DNA of 56,229 nucleotides, taken from the NCBI GenBank assembly GCA_009927275.1, contig RFNG01000154.1, positions 1 to 56,229 of the forward strand, written 5' to 3'. Below, piece after piece: positions 1 to 9,345 of this stretch. Under the pieces are notes generated by a model. It did no database searches. It was not told the DNA's origin and saw only the letters and a program-made list of their open reading frames with translations. The DNA is from Sphingobacteriia bacterium. Lineage in GTDB: Bacteria > Bacteroidota > Bacteroidia > B-17B0 > Aurantibacillaceae. Numbering within the stretch: position 1 is the first letter of the stretch; the number at the start of each line of letters is the position of its first letter. The position numbers and the translations under genes were made by a program.

Positions 1-24
1 TAAACGAAACAATTTTGTAAAATA

Positions 25-181
25 CGCAATAGGGATACGCAGGGCTTGGTTCATTGCGCAGCAAAAACCGAGCAAAGCGAGCCCGGAGTAGCCCGGGCCG
101 AAGGCATCGCCCTAATACTTCAAACAAAAAATCATATTCAGAAGGCACCGCTCTAAACATAATTCAACATAAAAACAAAAC
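25..181. repeat. GC-rich tandem repeat, unit 1
   Basis: First unit of an imperfect tandem duplication with a 157-bp period. Positions 25-123 match 182-280 with only a few substitutions, and similarity fades out around 153/310. The conserved core is far more GC-rich than its surroundings. It contains a perfect 6-bp hairpin (GCCCGG at 81-86, CCGGGC at 93-98, loop AGTAGC) and a second possible stem (CTTGGTT with AACCGAG, one G-T pair). No ORF runs through it. It may be a dispersed intergenic repeat or a structured RNA; only two copies are visible here. Confidence 0.8.
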
Positions 182-310
182 CGCGATAGGGATTCGCAGG
201 GCTTGGTTCATTGCGCAGCAATAACCGAGCAAAGCGAGCCCGGAGTAGCCCGGGCCGAAGGTATCGCCCTAATATTTCAATCAAAAAAACCTAATCAGAA
301 AGCATCGCCC
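182..310. repeat. GC-rich tandem repeat, unit 2
   Basis: Second unit of the 157-bp-period duplication. It keeps the same GCCCGG-AGTAGC-CCGGGC hairpin (238-255) and the outer AGGG...CCCT ends. The differences between the units fall mainly outside the hairpin, which suggests the structure is kept. The remaining 311-459 is AT-rich spacer in which I see nothing else. Confidence 0.75.
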
Positions 311-459
311 ATGAAAAGAATTAACAAAAAACTAAAAGCATAATCTATAAAATATTAAAATTTAGTAAAAAAATATAAAACTAAAATCGCATTTGTTATA
401 CGGATTATTCTATTGAAATATTACAAACCCACAATACATAAACAAGCTTAATAAATTAA

Positions 460-467
460 TACCTTTA
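460..467 (+). promoter_or_regulatory. -7 promoter box TACCTTTA for the sugar isomerase gene
   Basis: The sequence matches the Bacteroidota -7 element TAnnTTTG except for a final A. It ends 4 nt before the ATG at 472, so transcription would start at or next to the start codon. No Shine-Dalgarno sequence is present. Confidence 0.5.
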
Positions 468-471
468 TCCT

Positions 472-1446
472 ATGAAAGCTTACGTTGAAGATTTTCCTAA
501 CCAAATTTTAAACGCCTTACAACGTTGTGATGAACAAACTGAAATTCATCCTAAAACTTTTAACTGCATAATTATTGCTGGCATGGGAGGCTCGGGCATA
601 TGTGGAATGATTTTTAACGATTTGTATAAAAATAATATTACATGCCCCGTAATACCCTTACAAAACTACGATTTACCGGCTTTTGTAAACCATGAAAGCC
701 TTGTAATTTTATGTAGTTATTCGGGAAATACGGAAGAAACCCTTTCGGTTTTTCAACAAGCTATTGAACGCCAAAGCTACTGTATTGCTATGTGCAGTGG
801 CGGAATATTAGCCAAACGTGCTAAAGAATTGCAAATTCCTTGTTACTCAATGCCCACAGGACAACCACCCAGGGCGAGTATTGCGTACCCCTTTGTATTT
901 ATTTGTGATATTTTTACAAAGTTGGGATTATTAAAAGACGCTTATGCTGAATTAAAAAATCTATCAATATTTTTAAAATCTGAAACTACCGAATTAAAAT
1001 CTCTGGCATTTGATATTGCCAAAACCTGTTTACACAGTTTACCCATATTGTATGGATTTGGATTAACAGAAGGTGTATTGATTCGATGCCGACAACAAAT
1101 TAATGAAAATTCTAAAATGCTTTGCTGGCATCATATGTTTCCAGAAATGAATCATAACGAACTGGTAGGCTGGGCGGAACAACAACCCCATTCCGTTGTA
1201 CTGGCTTTTCATACTGCATTTGATGTGACGCGAAATATTAAACGATTTGAATTTTGCAAGCCTATTTTTGAAAGCCGCTGCAAAGCCGTTTTAAACTTGT
1301 ATGCTAAAGGACATACTGCGCTTGAACAAAGTTTTTACCTTATTTTATTGGGCGATTGGATTAGTTGCTATTTAGCAGATTTAAAAGCTATAGATCCCAC
1401 TGAAGTAAAGGTAATTGACGGTCTAAAGGCATTTTTAAATTCATAA
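472..1446 (+). CDS. Bifunctional phosphoglucose/phosphomannose isomerase (SIS family)
   Basis: 324-residue cytoplasmic sugar-phosphate isomerase predicted to interconvert glucose-6-P or mannose-6-P with fructose-6-P. The N-terminal SIS domain shows the glycine-rich loop GMGGSGICG (about residues 38-46) and the phosphate-binding SYSGNTEE motif (about 82-89). The C-terminal half has PEMNHNELVGW, typical of the PGI/PMI C-terminal domain, whose Glu and His are catalytic in the family. The length is normal for the short archaeal/Bacteroidota type and much shorter than classical Pgi. The stop codon abuts the lipB start, so the two are probably cotranscribed. The class is secure; the relative PGI and PMI activities cannot be read from sequence. 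Confidence 0.88.
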   Translation: MKAYVEDFPNQILNALQRCDEQTEIHPKTFNCIIIAGMGGSGICGMIFNDLYKNNITCPVIPLQNYDLPAFVNHESLVILCSYSGNTEETLSVFQQAIERQSYCIAMCSGGILAKRAKELQIPCYSMPTGQPPRASIAYPFVFICDIFTKLGLLKDAYAELKNLSIFLKSETTELKSLAFDIAKTCLHSLPILYGFGLTEGVLIRCRQQINENSKMLCWHHMFPEMNHNELVGWAEQQPHSVVLAFHTAFDVTRNIKRFEFCKPIFESRCKAVLNLYAKGHTALEQSFYLILLGDWISCYLADLKAIDPTEVKVIDGLKAFLNS

Positions 1447-2190
1447 ATGCAACAGATTTTATTTTGCGATTTAGGTCTAATGGACTTTAAAACATGCTGG
1501 GATTTTCAGGAAACCTTGTTTGAAGACATGCTGAACAAAAAAATGCAAGCACGTACAAATAATACTGCATTACAAAATCCACAACATTATTTATTTTTTG
1601 TTGAACACCCGCATGTATACACCTTGGGCAAAAGTGGTAAAGCTGAACATTTACTGGCTCAACCAGCATTTTTAAAACAGATTCAAGCTACTTTTTACCG
1701 CATCAACAGAGGCGGTGATATAACATACCATGGGCCCGGACAACTGGTCGGCTATCCCCTACTCGATCTTGATTTCTTTTTTACCGATATACACAAATAC
1801 CTACGATTATTAGAAGAAACCATGATTTTGGTATTGGCACACTATGGTATACATGCTGGGCGCAGAAGTGGTGAAACTGGCGTTTGGATTGATGCCGAAG
1901 TAGCACATAAAGCACGCAAGATATGTGCTTTTGGAGTGCGCTGCAGCCGTTGGGTTACCATGCATGGATGGGCTTTAAATGTAAATAACGATTTGAGTTA
2001 TTTTAATCATATTGTACCCTGTGGCATAAAAGATAAAGGGGTAACCAGTATGCAAGCTGAACTCGGTAAACCAATTGATATGCATGCACTTAAAGCACAA
2101 ATAAAACTTCAATTTGGTATTTTGTTTAATGCAGTATTAAAAACATGTACAGTAGGTTCTATAAATGAATCGCTAACAAAATCACTGTAA
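1447..2190 (+). CDS. lipB: Lipoyl(octanoyl) transferase LipB
   Basis: 247-residue octanoyl-[ACP]:protein N-octanoyltransferase, which moves octanoate from acyl carrier protein to lipoyl domains of dehydrogenase complexes and the glycine cleavage H protein. Recognised from RGGDITYHGPGQLVGYP, GETGVWI, the Lys of KICAFGVR and the catalytic Cys of HIVPCGIKDKGVTS. Length and motif order are standard for LipB. It begins directly after the stop codon of the sugar isomerase gene and ends 7 nt from the convergent recR stop codon. The last roughly 20 residues are poorly conserved and may be disordered. Confidence 0.95.
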   Translation: MQQILFCDLGLMDFKTCWDFQETLFEDMLNKKMQARTNNTALQNPQHYLFFVEHPHVYTLGKSGKAEHLLAQPAFLKQIQATFYRINRGGDITYHGPGQLVGYPLLDLDFFFTDIHKYLRLLEETMILVLAHYGIHAGRRSGETGVWIDAEVAHKARKICAFGVRCSRWVTMHGWALNVNNDLSYFNHIVPCGIKDKGVTSMQAELGKPIDMHALKAQIKLQFGILFNAVLKTCTVGSINESLTKSL

Positions 2191-2197
2191 ATTAAAT

Positions 2198-2818
2198 TTA
2201 ATCCTTTTGCAGTATACCTTCAAAAGGTACGCGATGTTTGATAGAACGGCTGAGTGTAATTTCATCTGCAAATTCAAGACTGTCACCAACAGCTAATCCC
2301 CGGGCAATTGAACTTAATTTAACGTTAAAGGGGGCTAATTTTCTAAAAATATAAAAGGCTGTAGTTTCGCCTTCCATAGAAGTATTCAAGGCCAGAATTA
2401 CCTCTTGTACCTTTGTGCTTTCAACTCGATGTACTAAACTGTCTAAATGTAACATGCTGGGCGATATGCCATCCATTGGTGAAATAAGTCCGCCCAATAC
2501 ATGGTAAAGACCTGTAAATGATTTGCTGCTTTCTAAGGCCAATACATCACGATAATCTTCAACAACACATATACATGAGGCATCTCGGTTTGTGTTTTGA
2601 CATACCGCACAAACTTCAGTTTCAGTAAGCGTATAGCAGGTTTTACAATATTGTAATTCATGACTTAAACGATGCAGTAGGGTACTTAAATCTTGTAAAG
2701 CCTCCGGGCCCGATTTTATTAAATTTAAAACAAAGCGGAGTGCAGACTTTTTTCCAATACCTGGAAGCGAGGCAAATCGCTCTGTTGCATCTTGAATTAA
2801 TTTGGAATGCAATTCCAT
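2198..2818 (-). CDS. recR: Recombination mediator protein RecR
   Basis: 206-residue RecR, which works with RecF/RecO to load RecA on gapped DNA. In order it has the helix-hairpin-helix LPGIGKKSALR near the N-terminus, a four-Cys zinc finger (CKTC ... CAVC), a Toprim domain starting ICVVEDYRDVLALE, and a C-terminal tail. A longer reading from TTG at 2824 is possible, but that codon lies inside the -7 box TACTTTTG (2822-2829). ATG at 2818, three nucleotides downstream of the box, is therefore the better start. recF lies about 20 kb away in the same window. Confidence 0.95.
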   Translation of the reverse strand: MELHSKLIQDATERFASLPGIGKKSALRFVLNLIKSGPEALQDLSTLLHRLSHELQYCKTCYTLTETEVCAVCQNTNRDASCICVVEDYRDVLALESSKSFTGLYHVLGGLISPMDGISPSMLHLDSLVHRVESTKVQEVILALNTSMEGETTAFYIFRKLAPFNVKLSSIARGLAVGDSLEFADEITLSRSIKHRVPFEGILQKD

Positions 2819-2821
2819 ATA

Positions 2822-2829
2822 CAAAAGTA
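2822..2829 (-). promoter_or_regulatory. -7 promoter box TACTTTTG for recR
   Basis: Full match to TAnnTTTG on the minus strand, ending 3 nt before ATG at 2818. This predicts a leaderless recR transcript and argues against the upstream TTG start. Confidence 0.55.
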
Positions 2830-2891
2830 TCTATAAGATGGCATTGTTTATAACATTCTCATTACAAGATATGAACCTAAAATACGAATTT

Positions 2892-2899
2892 TAATTTCG
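2892..2899 (+). promoter_or_regulatory. -7 promoter box TAATTTCG for the symporter gene
   Basis: One mismatch to TAnnTTTG, ending 4 nt before ATG at 2904. It is divergent from the recR promoter 60 nt away. Confidence 0.4.
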
Positions 2900-2903
2900 T
2901 AGT

Positions 2904-4352
2904 ATGAATTATATGCCTCTGGTTTTAATAAGCTATCTGGCAATTTTATTAGGAATGGCCTTTTGGACGGCACGACGTGCCGACAATCAAAGCTTTTTTA
3001 TAGGCAATAAAAGCAGCAACTGGATACTTGTTGCATTTGGCATGATTGGCACTTCATTGTCAGGAATGACCTTTATTTCTGTTCCAGGCACCGTAGGCTC
3101 AGGCGGATTTAATTATGGCTGGGTAGTTTTGGGCTATGGATTAGGGTACCTCGTAATTGCATATATTTTATTGCCGCTATATTATAAACTTGAATTAACA
3201 TCCATTTACAAATACTTAAATCATCGGTTTGGCGATTTAGCACATCAAACCGGCGCATGGATTTTTATTGTATCACGTACCCTGGGTGCAACTTTGCGAT
3301 TGTATTTGGTTATACATATACTTGAACGGTATGTGTTACAATCATGGGGTTTAAATTTTCATATTACGGCTGTGTTTATAATGCTTTTAATTGTACTATA
3401 TACATTTAAAGGTGGAGTAAAAACAATTGTTTGGACCGACACCTTACAAACCACCTTTATGCTTTTAGCTCTTGTAATTTGCACCTATTTTATTTTGGAT
3501 CGTTTACAATTAAATATTTCTCAGGCTTGGATTAAAATGCAAGAACAACAGCTTACTAATTGGCATGGTGACCGTATTATGAATTCAGGTTACTGGCTTA
3601 AACAACTATTGGGGGGCTTTTTTATAACCATTGCCATGACCGGGCTTGACCAGGAAATGATGCAAAAAAACATCAGTGTTAAAACGCTTAAAGATGCCCG
3701 TAAAAATATACTATGCTTTAGTGTAATTATAGTGCTAGTAAACTTTGTGTTTTTATTTTTAGGCGGTCTTTTACAATTGTACAATACAAAACTCCATCTC
3801 CATTTAATTGGCGATGCCATATTTCCGGGTATTGCTTATTCGCCTACATTGCCTTGGCTTATGGCTTTATTTTTTTTAATTGGATTAGTTTCTGCATTAT
3901 TTCCAAGCGCAGACGGTGCATTAACCGCTGTAACAGCATCTGTTTGTGTAGATGTTTTACATATTGACCAACGCATGCATTTAAACGCCCTACAAAAAAC
4001 TAAATTGCGTAAAGGCATTCATGGCGTTATGGCGCTACTATTTTTAATTTGTGTTTTTATTTTTAAAGCCGTTGATCAAGGCTCTTTAATTCAATTATTA
4101 CTTAAAATAGCCGCACTTACCTACGGTCCTTTACTGGGTTTATTTGCATTTGGAATTTTTACAAAATTTCAAATTTCTAAACCAGGTATATTAATTACCT
4201 GTATAGCCGCGCCGGTGCTTTCGTATGGACTTCAATTCCTTTTAAATAAACATTTACATTACGAAATTGGTCCTGAATTACTTCTAATAAATGGTAGTAT
4301 TGCGTTTTTAGGATTTTGGATTTTTAAGAAAAATGCTGAAGTACTAATATAA
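2904..4352 (+). CDS. Sodium:solute symporter family transporter
   Basis: 482-residue inner-membrane protein with about 13 hydrophobic helices, the normal size and layout of the SSS family. The N-terminal region has FWTARRADNQSFFIGNKSSNW followed by GMIGTSLSGMTFISVPG, the helix-1/2 region of SSS transporters. PSADGALTAVTASVCVDV in the middle matches the conserved segment of the Bacteroidota branch. It is predicted to take up a small organic solute with Na+. The substrate cannot be inferred because no metabolic genes are adjacent. It is transcribed alone, divergently from recR. Confidence 0.85.
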   Translation: MNYMPLVLISYLAILLGMAFWTARRADNQSFFIGNKSSNWILVAFGMIGTSLSGMTFISVPGTVGSGGFNYGWVVLGYGLGYLVIAYILLPLYYKLELTSIYKYLNHRFGDLAHQTGAWIFIVSRTLGATLRLYLVIHILERYVLQSWGLNFHITAVFIMLLIVLYTFKGGVKTIVWTDTLQTTFMLLALVICTYFILDRLQLNISQAWIKMQEQQLTNWHGDRIMNSGYWLKQLLGGFFITIAMTGLDQEMMQKNISVKTLKDARKNILCFSVIIVLVNFVFLFLGGLLQLYNTKLHLHLIGDAIFPGIAYSPTLPWLMALFFLIGLVSALFPSADGALTAVTASVCVDVLHIDQRMHLNALQKTKLRKGIHGVMALLFLICVFIFKAVDQGSLIQLLLKIAALTYGPLLGLFAFGIFTKFQISKPGILITCIAAPVLSYGLQFLLNKHLHYEIGPELLLINGSIAFLGFWIFKKNAEVLI

Positions 4353-4453
4353 ATACTATCCATACAAATTAGCAACTGTTATTAAAAATATTAGATGTAG
4401 TATATTAAGTATTTAAAAAGAAAAAACAGTAAAACCTTTATGAAACAATGTAT

Positions 4454-5494
4454 TTAAAACACAAAATTAAATGAAGCGTTATAACTAATGCCTCTTAAAT
4501 TTCTGTTTTGAGAAAATGGTATAAAATAACTTACATAGGTATCCAGTAAAATATATTTATTTTTAAAAAGTTCTAATCCTATTGAGGGAGAAATGTAGGC
4601 GGCATTTAATTTTTTGGAATCTGAAGATATCATTACGGTACCTAATGTATAGCCTGAATAGAGATTAAAATATTTACGGTTTCCTCTGCCTAAATGTCGT
4701 GAGTAATAATCCTGTCCAAAACCCAGTAAAAATAATTCTGAATAACGTAAACTGTCATTCGGAGATGGTTTTAATGCCTTGTATGCACCTGCTAAAAGAT
4801 AGCTTTTACCTTTAGTAAATAAATATTTTAAAAAGTAGCCCTGGTAATTTGAATATGAAATACCCGCTTTGGGTGATTCTAGCATAAGATTTGAAAATGT
4901 GATACCTGGCATATTTACAAATTTTAACTTGGTATCGGTTGGCATAGTAGACTCTTCCGTAAAATGGATGTTAACTGTATACATATTATCCTGTAAATTG
5001 TAATTTAAAAGTTCTTTTTCCTTTTGATGTATGGACTCTTCAATTAATTTTAATTCTTTCCAAAATCCGTAATAGGAGTCTGATTTTGTGTCAAGTTTAG
5101 AAATCAATTCCGTGTATGAATTTTTCTTTTCTGTTAAATACTTTATTTCCAGTTGAATTTCTTGTATTCTGCTGGAATTATTTACAGTGGTTATTTTTTT
5201 TATTAATAAAGTGCCAAACGAATTTAAACTATCCTCTAACAATTTATATTGTGCGTCATTTAAAATCAAATTAAAATCAGCATATGCCTTGCTTACATCT
5301 TGACTGTTAATTTGAAATTGATGCGATTCAATAAAATGGGATAATTTTAATTTATGGCTTGTAAAATCTAACGTGTTTATTGAAATATCTACGAGTGTTG
5401 AATGGTATTGGTAATGATGTTGTGCACTACTGTTGGTGAAATATAAAAAAACTAATATTACGTTAAATCCGGCTTTAATTTTCTTAATCATCAT
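4454..5494 (-). CDS. Exported protein with central coiled coil, function unknown
   Basis: 346 residues, not recognised as a named family. A short charged start and hydrophobic stretch ending TNSSAQ look like a cleaved signal peptide. Residues roughly 75-175 are rich in Glu/Lys/Leu and predicted coiled coil. The C-terminal part has alternating aromatic strands (for example YFNLYSGYTLGTVMI) and ends SFNFVF, an outer-membrane beta-barrel-like finish with a terminal Phe. An outer-membrane or periplasmic role is inferred. A second ATG lies one codon downstream. It is convergent with the symporter gene and divergent from clpB. Confidence 0.55.
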   Translation of the reverse strand: MMIKKIKAGFNVILVFLYFTNSSAQHHYQYHSTLVDISINTLDFTSHKLKLSHFIESHQFQINSQDVSKAYADFNLILNDAQYKLLEDSLNSFGTLLIKKITTVNNSSRIQEIQLEIKYLTEKKNSYTELISKLDTKSDSYYGFWKELKLIEESIHQKEKELLNYNLQDNMYTVNIHFTEESTMPTDTKLKFVNMPGITFSNLMLESPKAGISYSNYQGYFLKYLFTKGKSYLLAGAYKALKPSPNDSLRYSELFLLGFGQDYYSRHLGRGNRKYFNLYSGYTLGTVMISSDSKKLNAAYISPSIGLELFKNKYILLDTYVSYFIPFSQNRNLRGISYNASFNFVF

Positions 5495-5684
5495 AAATCA
5501 TTTAATTTAATTAATAAACTATGTATTCAAAAGTACAATTTTTAAAACAAGGCTATACCCCTGAAAATTAGTCACGTTTCAATTACCAATTACGACAATT
5601 TGACTTTAAGTTTTTAAAAACCATGCCGTTATAACTGATTTTGGACATTGGAATAAAATTGGCACCAACAGTATTAAAAAAAAT

Positions 5685-8285
5685 ATGAATTTAAACGCAT
5701 TTACTGTTAAAGCTCAAGAAGCCATTCAACAATCGCTTCAAGAAGCCATGCAGCGTAACCATAATGTAATTGAACCGGCACACATTTTTAAAGGTATAAC
5801 CGATGTTGATCAGCATGTATGGCCCTTTTTATTTAAAAAATTACAGGTACAGCCAGAAAAAATTGCAGCTGTAATTGAGCGTATACTTAATCAGATACCA
5901 AAAGTAAGCGGCACAAATACACAGCTATCTGCAGCCGGACAAGAAGTATTATTAAAAGCACAAAGCGCTGCAAAAAAACTAAACGACGAGTTTGCCGCCA
6001 TTGAGCATCTGCTTTTGGGAATAATTTTAGTTAAAAGTCCGGTACAGCAGTATTTAAATGATATTGGCATTTCAGAAAAAAATTTACAATCGGCAATTTC
6101 AGAATTACATCAAGGCGAGCGTGTTACCAGTGCAACACAAGAAGAACAATACCAAGCCCTAAATAAATTTGCAGTAAATTTAAATCAACAGGTAATTGCA
6201 GGAAAACTTGATCCCGTAATTGGACGCGATGAGGAAATCAGAAGGGTTTTACAAATTTTATCTCGGCGCACTAAAAATAATCCTATTTTAGTTGGTGAAC
6301 CCGGCGTTGGAAAAACAGCAATTGCCGAAGGCCTGGCGCATCGCATTCGCAGTGGTGATGTGCCCGAAAATCTTAAAAGTAAGCAGGTATTTGCATTGGA
6401 TATGGGTGCACTTATTGCCGGTGCAAAATTTAAAGGTGAATTTGAAGAACGCTTAAAAGCTGTTGTAAAAGAGGTTATTAAAAGCTCCGGAGAAATCATT
6501 TTATTTATAGATGAAATTCACACGTTAGTGGGTGCCGGCGGAAGCGGCGAAGGTGCCATGGATGCCGCAAACATTTTAAAACCTGCACTTGCCCGAGGCG
6601 AATTACGTGCCATTGGCGCCACTACGCTTAACGAATATCAAAAGTACTTTGAAAAAGACAAAGCGTTAGAACGTCGTTTTCAAAAAGTACTTGTAGACGA
6701 ACCTGCTGCAGAAGATGCCATTTCTATATTACGGGGCATCAAAGAAAAATACGAATTGCATCATCAGGTTCGCATTAAAGATGAAGCCATTATAGCAGCC
6801 GTTGAATTATCACAGCGGTATATTAACGACCGTTTTTTACCCGATAAAGCCATTGATTTAATGGATGAGGCTGCCTCTAAATTACGAATGCAGATAAATT
6901 CCATGCCAATTGAGCTTGATACCATTGAACGTTCTATAATGCAACTTGAAATAGAACGCGAGGCCATAAAACGTGAACACGAAGACGAAAGGGTAAACAC
7001 CCTTAGTCAAGAAATATCAAAATTACAAGAACAACGAAATATACTTCGCGCACGATGGCAATCTGAAAAAGAATCCATCCAAAAAATTCAGCTGTTAAAA
7101 ACACAAATTGAAGATTATAAACAGCAGGCAGCGGTTTTTGAAAAACAAGGCGATTATGGTAAAGTAGCCGAATTACGCTATGGCCGCATTAAAGACACCG
7201 AACTGCAATTGCAAGCATTAGAGCAACAACTTGGAACCGCTAAAGCCTCTGGTGCCTTATTATTAAAAGAAGAAGTAGATCGTGAAGATATTGCAGCCGT
7301 AATTAGCGCCTGGACCGGCATACCTTTAAAAGGCATGCTTCAAAGCGAAAAAGAAAAATTACTTCAACTTGAAGATGAATTGCACAAACGCGTTGTAGGA
7401 CAATCTGAAGCAATAAATGCACTTTCAGATGCTGTAAGGCGAAGCCGGGCCGGTTTACAAGATCAAAAACGTCCCATAGGATCATTTATTTTTTTAGGCA
7501 CAACCGGTGTAGGTAAAACCGAACTTGCCAAGGCACTGGCTGAATTTTTATTTAATAATGAAAATGCCATGACCCGTATTGATATGAGTGAATTTCAAGA
7601 GCGTCATGCCATAAGCCGATTAATTGGCTCACCGCCCGGTTATGTAGGCTATGAAGAGGGCGGACAACTTACCGAAGCGGTTAGGCGAAAACCTTACAGT
7701 GTTATTTTGTTAGATGAAATAGAAAAAGCACATCCTGATGTATTTAATATTTTGCTGCAAGTTTTAGACGATGGACGATTAACAGATAATAAAGGCCGTA
7801 CCGTCAATTTTAAAAACACTATTGTAATTATGACCAGTAATTTAGGAGCCCAACGCATTCAAGAACAAATAGGCGACATAGACGATGACAATCGTGATCG
7901 GATATTAGCCAAATTAAAGGTGGAACTCTTTGATTTACTCAAATCTACATTACGACCTGAGTTTATTAACCGTATTGATGAATTAATTTTGTTTGAACCT
8001 TTAAACCGTAATCAAATACATGCCATTGTTGAACTTCAATTACAACATTTGCAACAACAATTAGCATTACAACATTTAAAATTTAATTGGACCTCAGAAG
8101 CCCTTGAATGGCTTGCTCAACTTGGTTATGATCCGCAATTTGGTGCTCGTCCGGTAAAACGTGTTATTCAAAAACAAGTGTTAAATGAGCTCTCTAAGGC
8201 ATTGCTATCGGGACGACTGGATACTCAAAAATCAATTATACTGGATATGTTTGAACAACAATTTGTATTTCGGCATGAGCATTAA
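5685..8285 (+). CDS. clpB: ATP-dependent disaggregase ClpB
   Basis: 866-residue Hsp100 chaperone that with DnaK dissolves protein aggregates. The order is the paired N-terminal Clp repeats, AAA+ domain 1 with Walker [14 protein letters not shown] (about residue 205) and Walker B ILFIDEIH, the long coiled-coil middle domain (about 400-525) that separates ClpB from ClpA/ClpC, and AAA+ domain 2 with [16 protein letters not shown] and [17 protein letters not shown]2-small domain with FGARPVKR closes the protein. The length is full. The 190-bp upstream gap shows no clear TAnnTTTG box close to the start, so this gene may use another promoter type. Its end overlaps the convergent pseudouridine synthase gene by 4 nt. 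Confidence 0.97.
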   Translation: MNLNAFTVKAQEAIQQSLQEAMQRNHNVIEPAHIFKGITDVDQHVWPFLFKKLQVQPEKIAAVIERILNQIPKVSGTNTQLSAAGQEVLLKAQSAAKKLNDEFAAIEHLLLGIILVKSPVQQYLNDIGISEKNLQSAISELHQGERVTSATQEEQYQALNKFAVNLNQQVIAGKLDPVIGRDEEIRRVLQILSRRTKNNPILVGEPGVGKTAIAEGLAHRIRSGDVPENLKSKQVFALDMGALIAGAKFKGEFEERLKAVVKEVIKSSGEIILFIDEIHTLVGAGGSGEGAMDAANILKPALARGELRAIGATTLNEYQKYFEKDKALERRFQKVLVDEPAAEDAISILRGIKEKYELHHQVRIKDEAIIAAVELSQRYINDRFLPDKAIDLMDEAASKLRMQINSMPIELDTIERSIMQLEIEREAIKREHEDERVNTLSQEISKLQEQRNILRARWQSEKESIQKIQLLKTQIEDYKQQAAVFEKQGDYGKVAELRYGRIKDTELQLQALEQQLGTAKASGALLLKEEVDREDIAAVISAWTGIPLKGMLQSEKEKLLQLEDELHKRVVGQSEAINALSDAVRRSRAGLQDQKRPIGSFIFLGTTGVGKTELAKALAEFLFNNENAMTRIDMSEFQERHAISRLIGSPPGYVGYEEGGQLTEAVRRKPYSVILLDEIEKAHPDVFNILLQVLDDGRLTDNKGRTVNFKNTIVIMTSNLGAQRIQEQIGDIDDDNRDRILAKLKVELFDLLKSTLRPEFINRIDELILFEPLNRNQIHAIVELQLQHLQQQLALQHLKFNWTSEALEWLAQLGYDPQFGARPVKRVIQKQVLNELSKALLSGRLDTQKSIILDMFEQQFVFRHEH

Positions 8286-9345
8286 GATTTTTTTAACTGC
8301 TCCCGTTCAAATGCATCCCAACGCTCCAGGCAAGTCTTAAAATCTTCGGGGAGTTCAGCTTCAATGGTAAGTAATTGCTGCGTAAAAGGGTGCTTAATAC
8401 TAAGGGATTGCGCATGAAGTGCCTGTCTGGGCAAAAGTTCAAGCTGATGATGAACAAACTGCCGGTACGATGCCGTGTTTAAACCCCGTAATACAATATC
8501 CCCTCCATACTCAGAATCACCAAATAAGGGATGTCCCATGGTTTTAAAATGCACCCGTATTTGATGTGTTCGTCCTGTTTCAAGACGGCATTCAAGCAAT
8601 GTTAAATACGAATAACGTTTTAAAACCGAAAGTGGGTAATTGCAGTTTTTCCTAAATCCGAATCCTCAGCAAAGCCATACATGCGTTTTCTATTTTTTGG
8701 ATCACGCCCCACGCGGTATTTTAAAGTTCCCGAATTTTGAGGGATAACACCCCAACATAAGGCAATATACCTGCGGTCTAAATCGTGTTCATAAAAAAGT
8801 CGTGCCAGGCGCATCATGGCATGTTCTGTTTTAGCAATAAGGAGAATCCCTGAAGTATTTTTATCAATGCGATGAACCAAGCCGGGACGTTCAAGTTTTA
8901 AATCTCCACTTACCAGTTGTGAACGCACTGGTAAATTTTGAAAATGAAACAATAAAGCGTTTACAAGTGTTCCTGAATAATGTCCAAATGCCGGATGCAC
9001 CACCATGCCGGGAGGTTTATTTACCATCAGTAAATATGCATCTTCATAACGAATATCAATTGGAATGGCTTCAGGTTTTAAATCCAATATTCGAGGTGGA
9101 TGCGGCAAAAAAATACGAATGTCATCACCCGGTTTTATGCGGTAATTTGATTTTTTTGCATGTTTATTTACCTTGACAAGCCCCTCTTCACAGGCATACT
9201 GTATTTTAGTGCGCGAGGTTTGTGACAAGCGTTGAAATAAAAATTTATCAAGACGCAAAGGAGCCTGACCCAAATCAACTTGTAACTCAAAATGCTGAAA
9301 CAGCTCAGCATCCATTTCATCAGGCTCTAATTCAGGTGCAGACAT
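8282..9345 (-). CDS. RluA/RluD-family pseudouridine synthase (one frameshift)
   Basis: rRNA pseudouridine synthase predicted to modify 23S rRNA. The N-terminal S4 RNA-binding domain (LRLDKFLFQRL) is followed by the catalytic domain with VHRIDKNTSGILLIAKT, containing the catalytic Asp, and then LLECRLETGRTHQIRVH. The second part is in another frame. The first reads to a stop at about 8621 after ITHFRF; the second is open from upstream of 8599. Adding one base at 8626-8627 (CC on the plus strand, GG in the gene) restores a continuous 354-residue protein of normal size. It is probably a sequencing deletion rather than a dead gene. ATG 9345 overlaps the upstream stop codon and is preferred to TTG 9348. 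Confidence 0.85.

Noticed and set aside
25-310. CRISPR array
   Set aside because: Only two units, each about 157 bp with no short repeat-spacer alternation and no cas genes.
2198-2824. TTG start at 2824 for recR (and likewise TTG 29902 for the RidA gene)
   Set aside because: Both codons fall inside a TAnnTTTG box with an ATG 3 nt downstream, so they are probably part of the promoter.
8282-9345. Pseudogene call for the pseudouridine synthase
   Set aside because: Both halves keep all family motifs and only one base is missing, the same lesion type as in the essential genes pyrG and proS.
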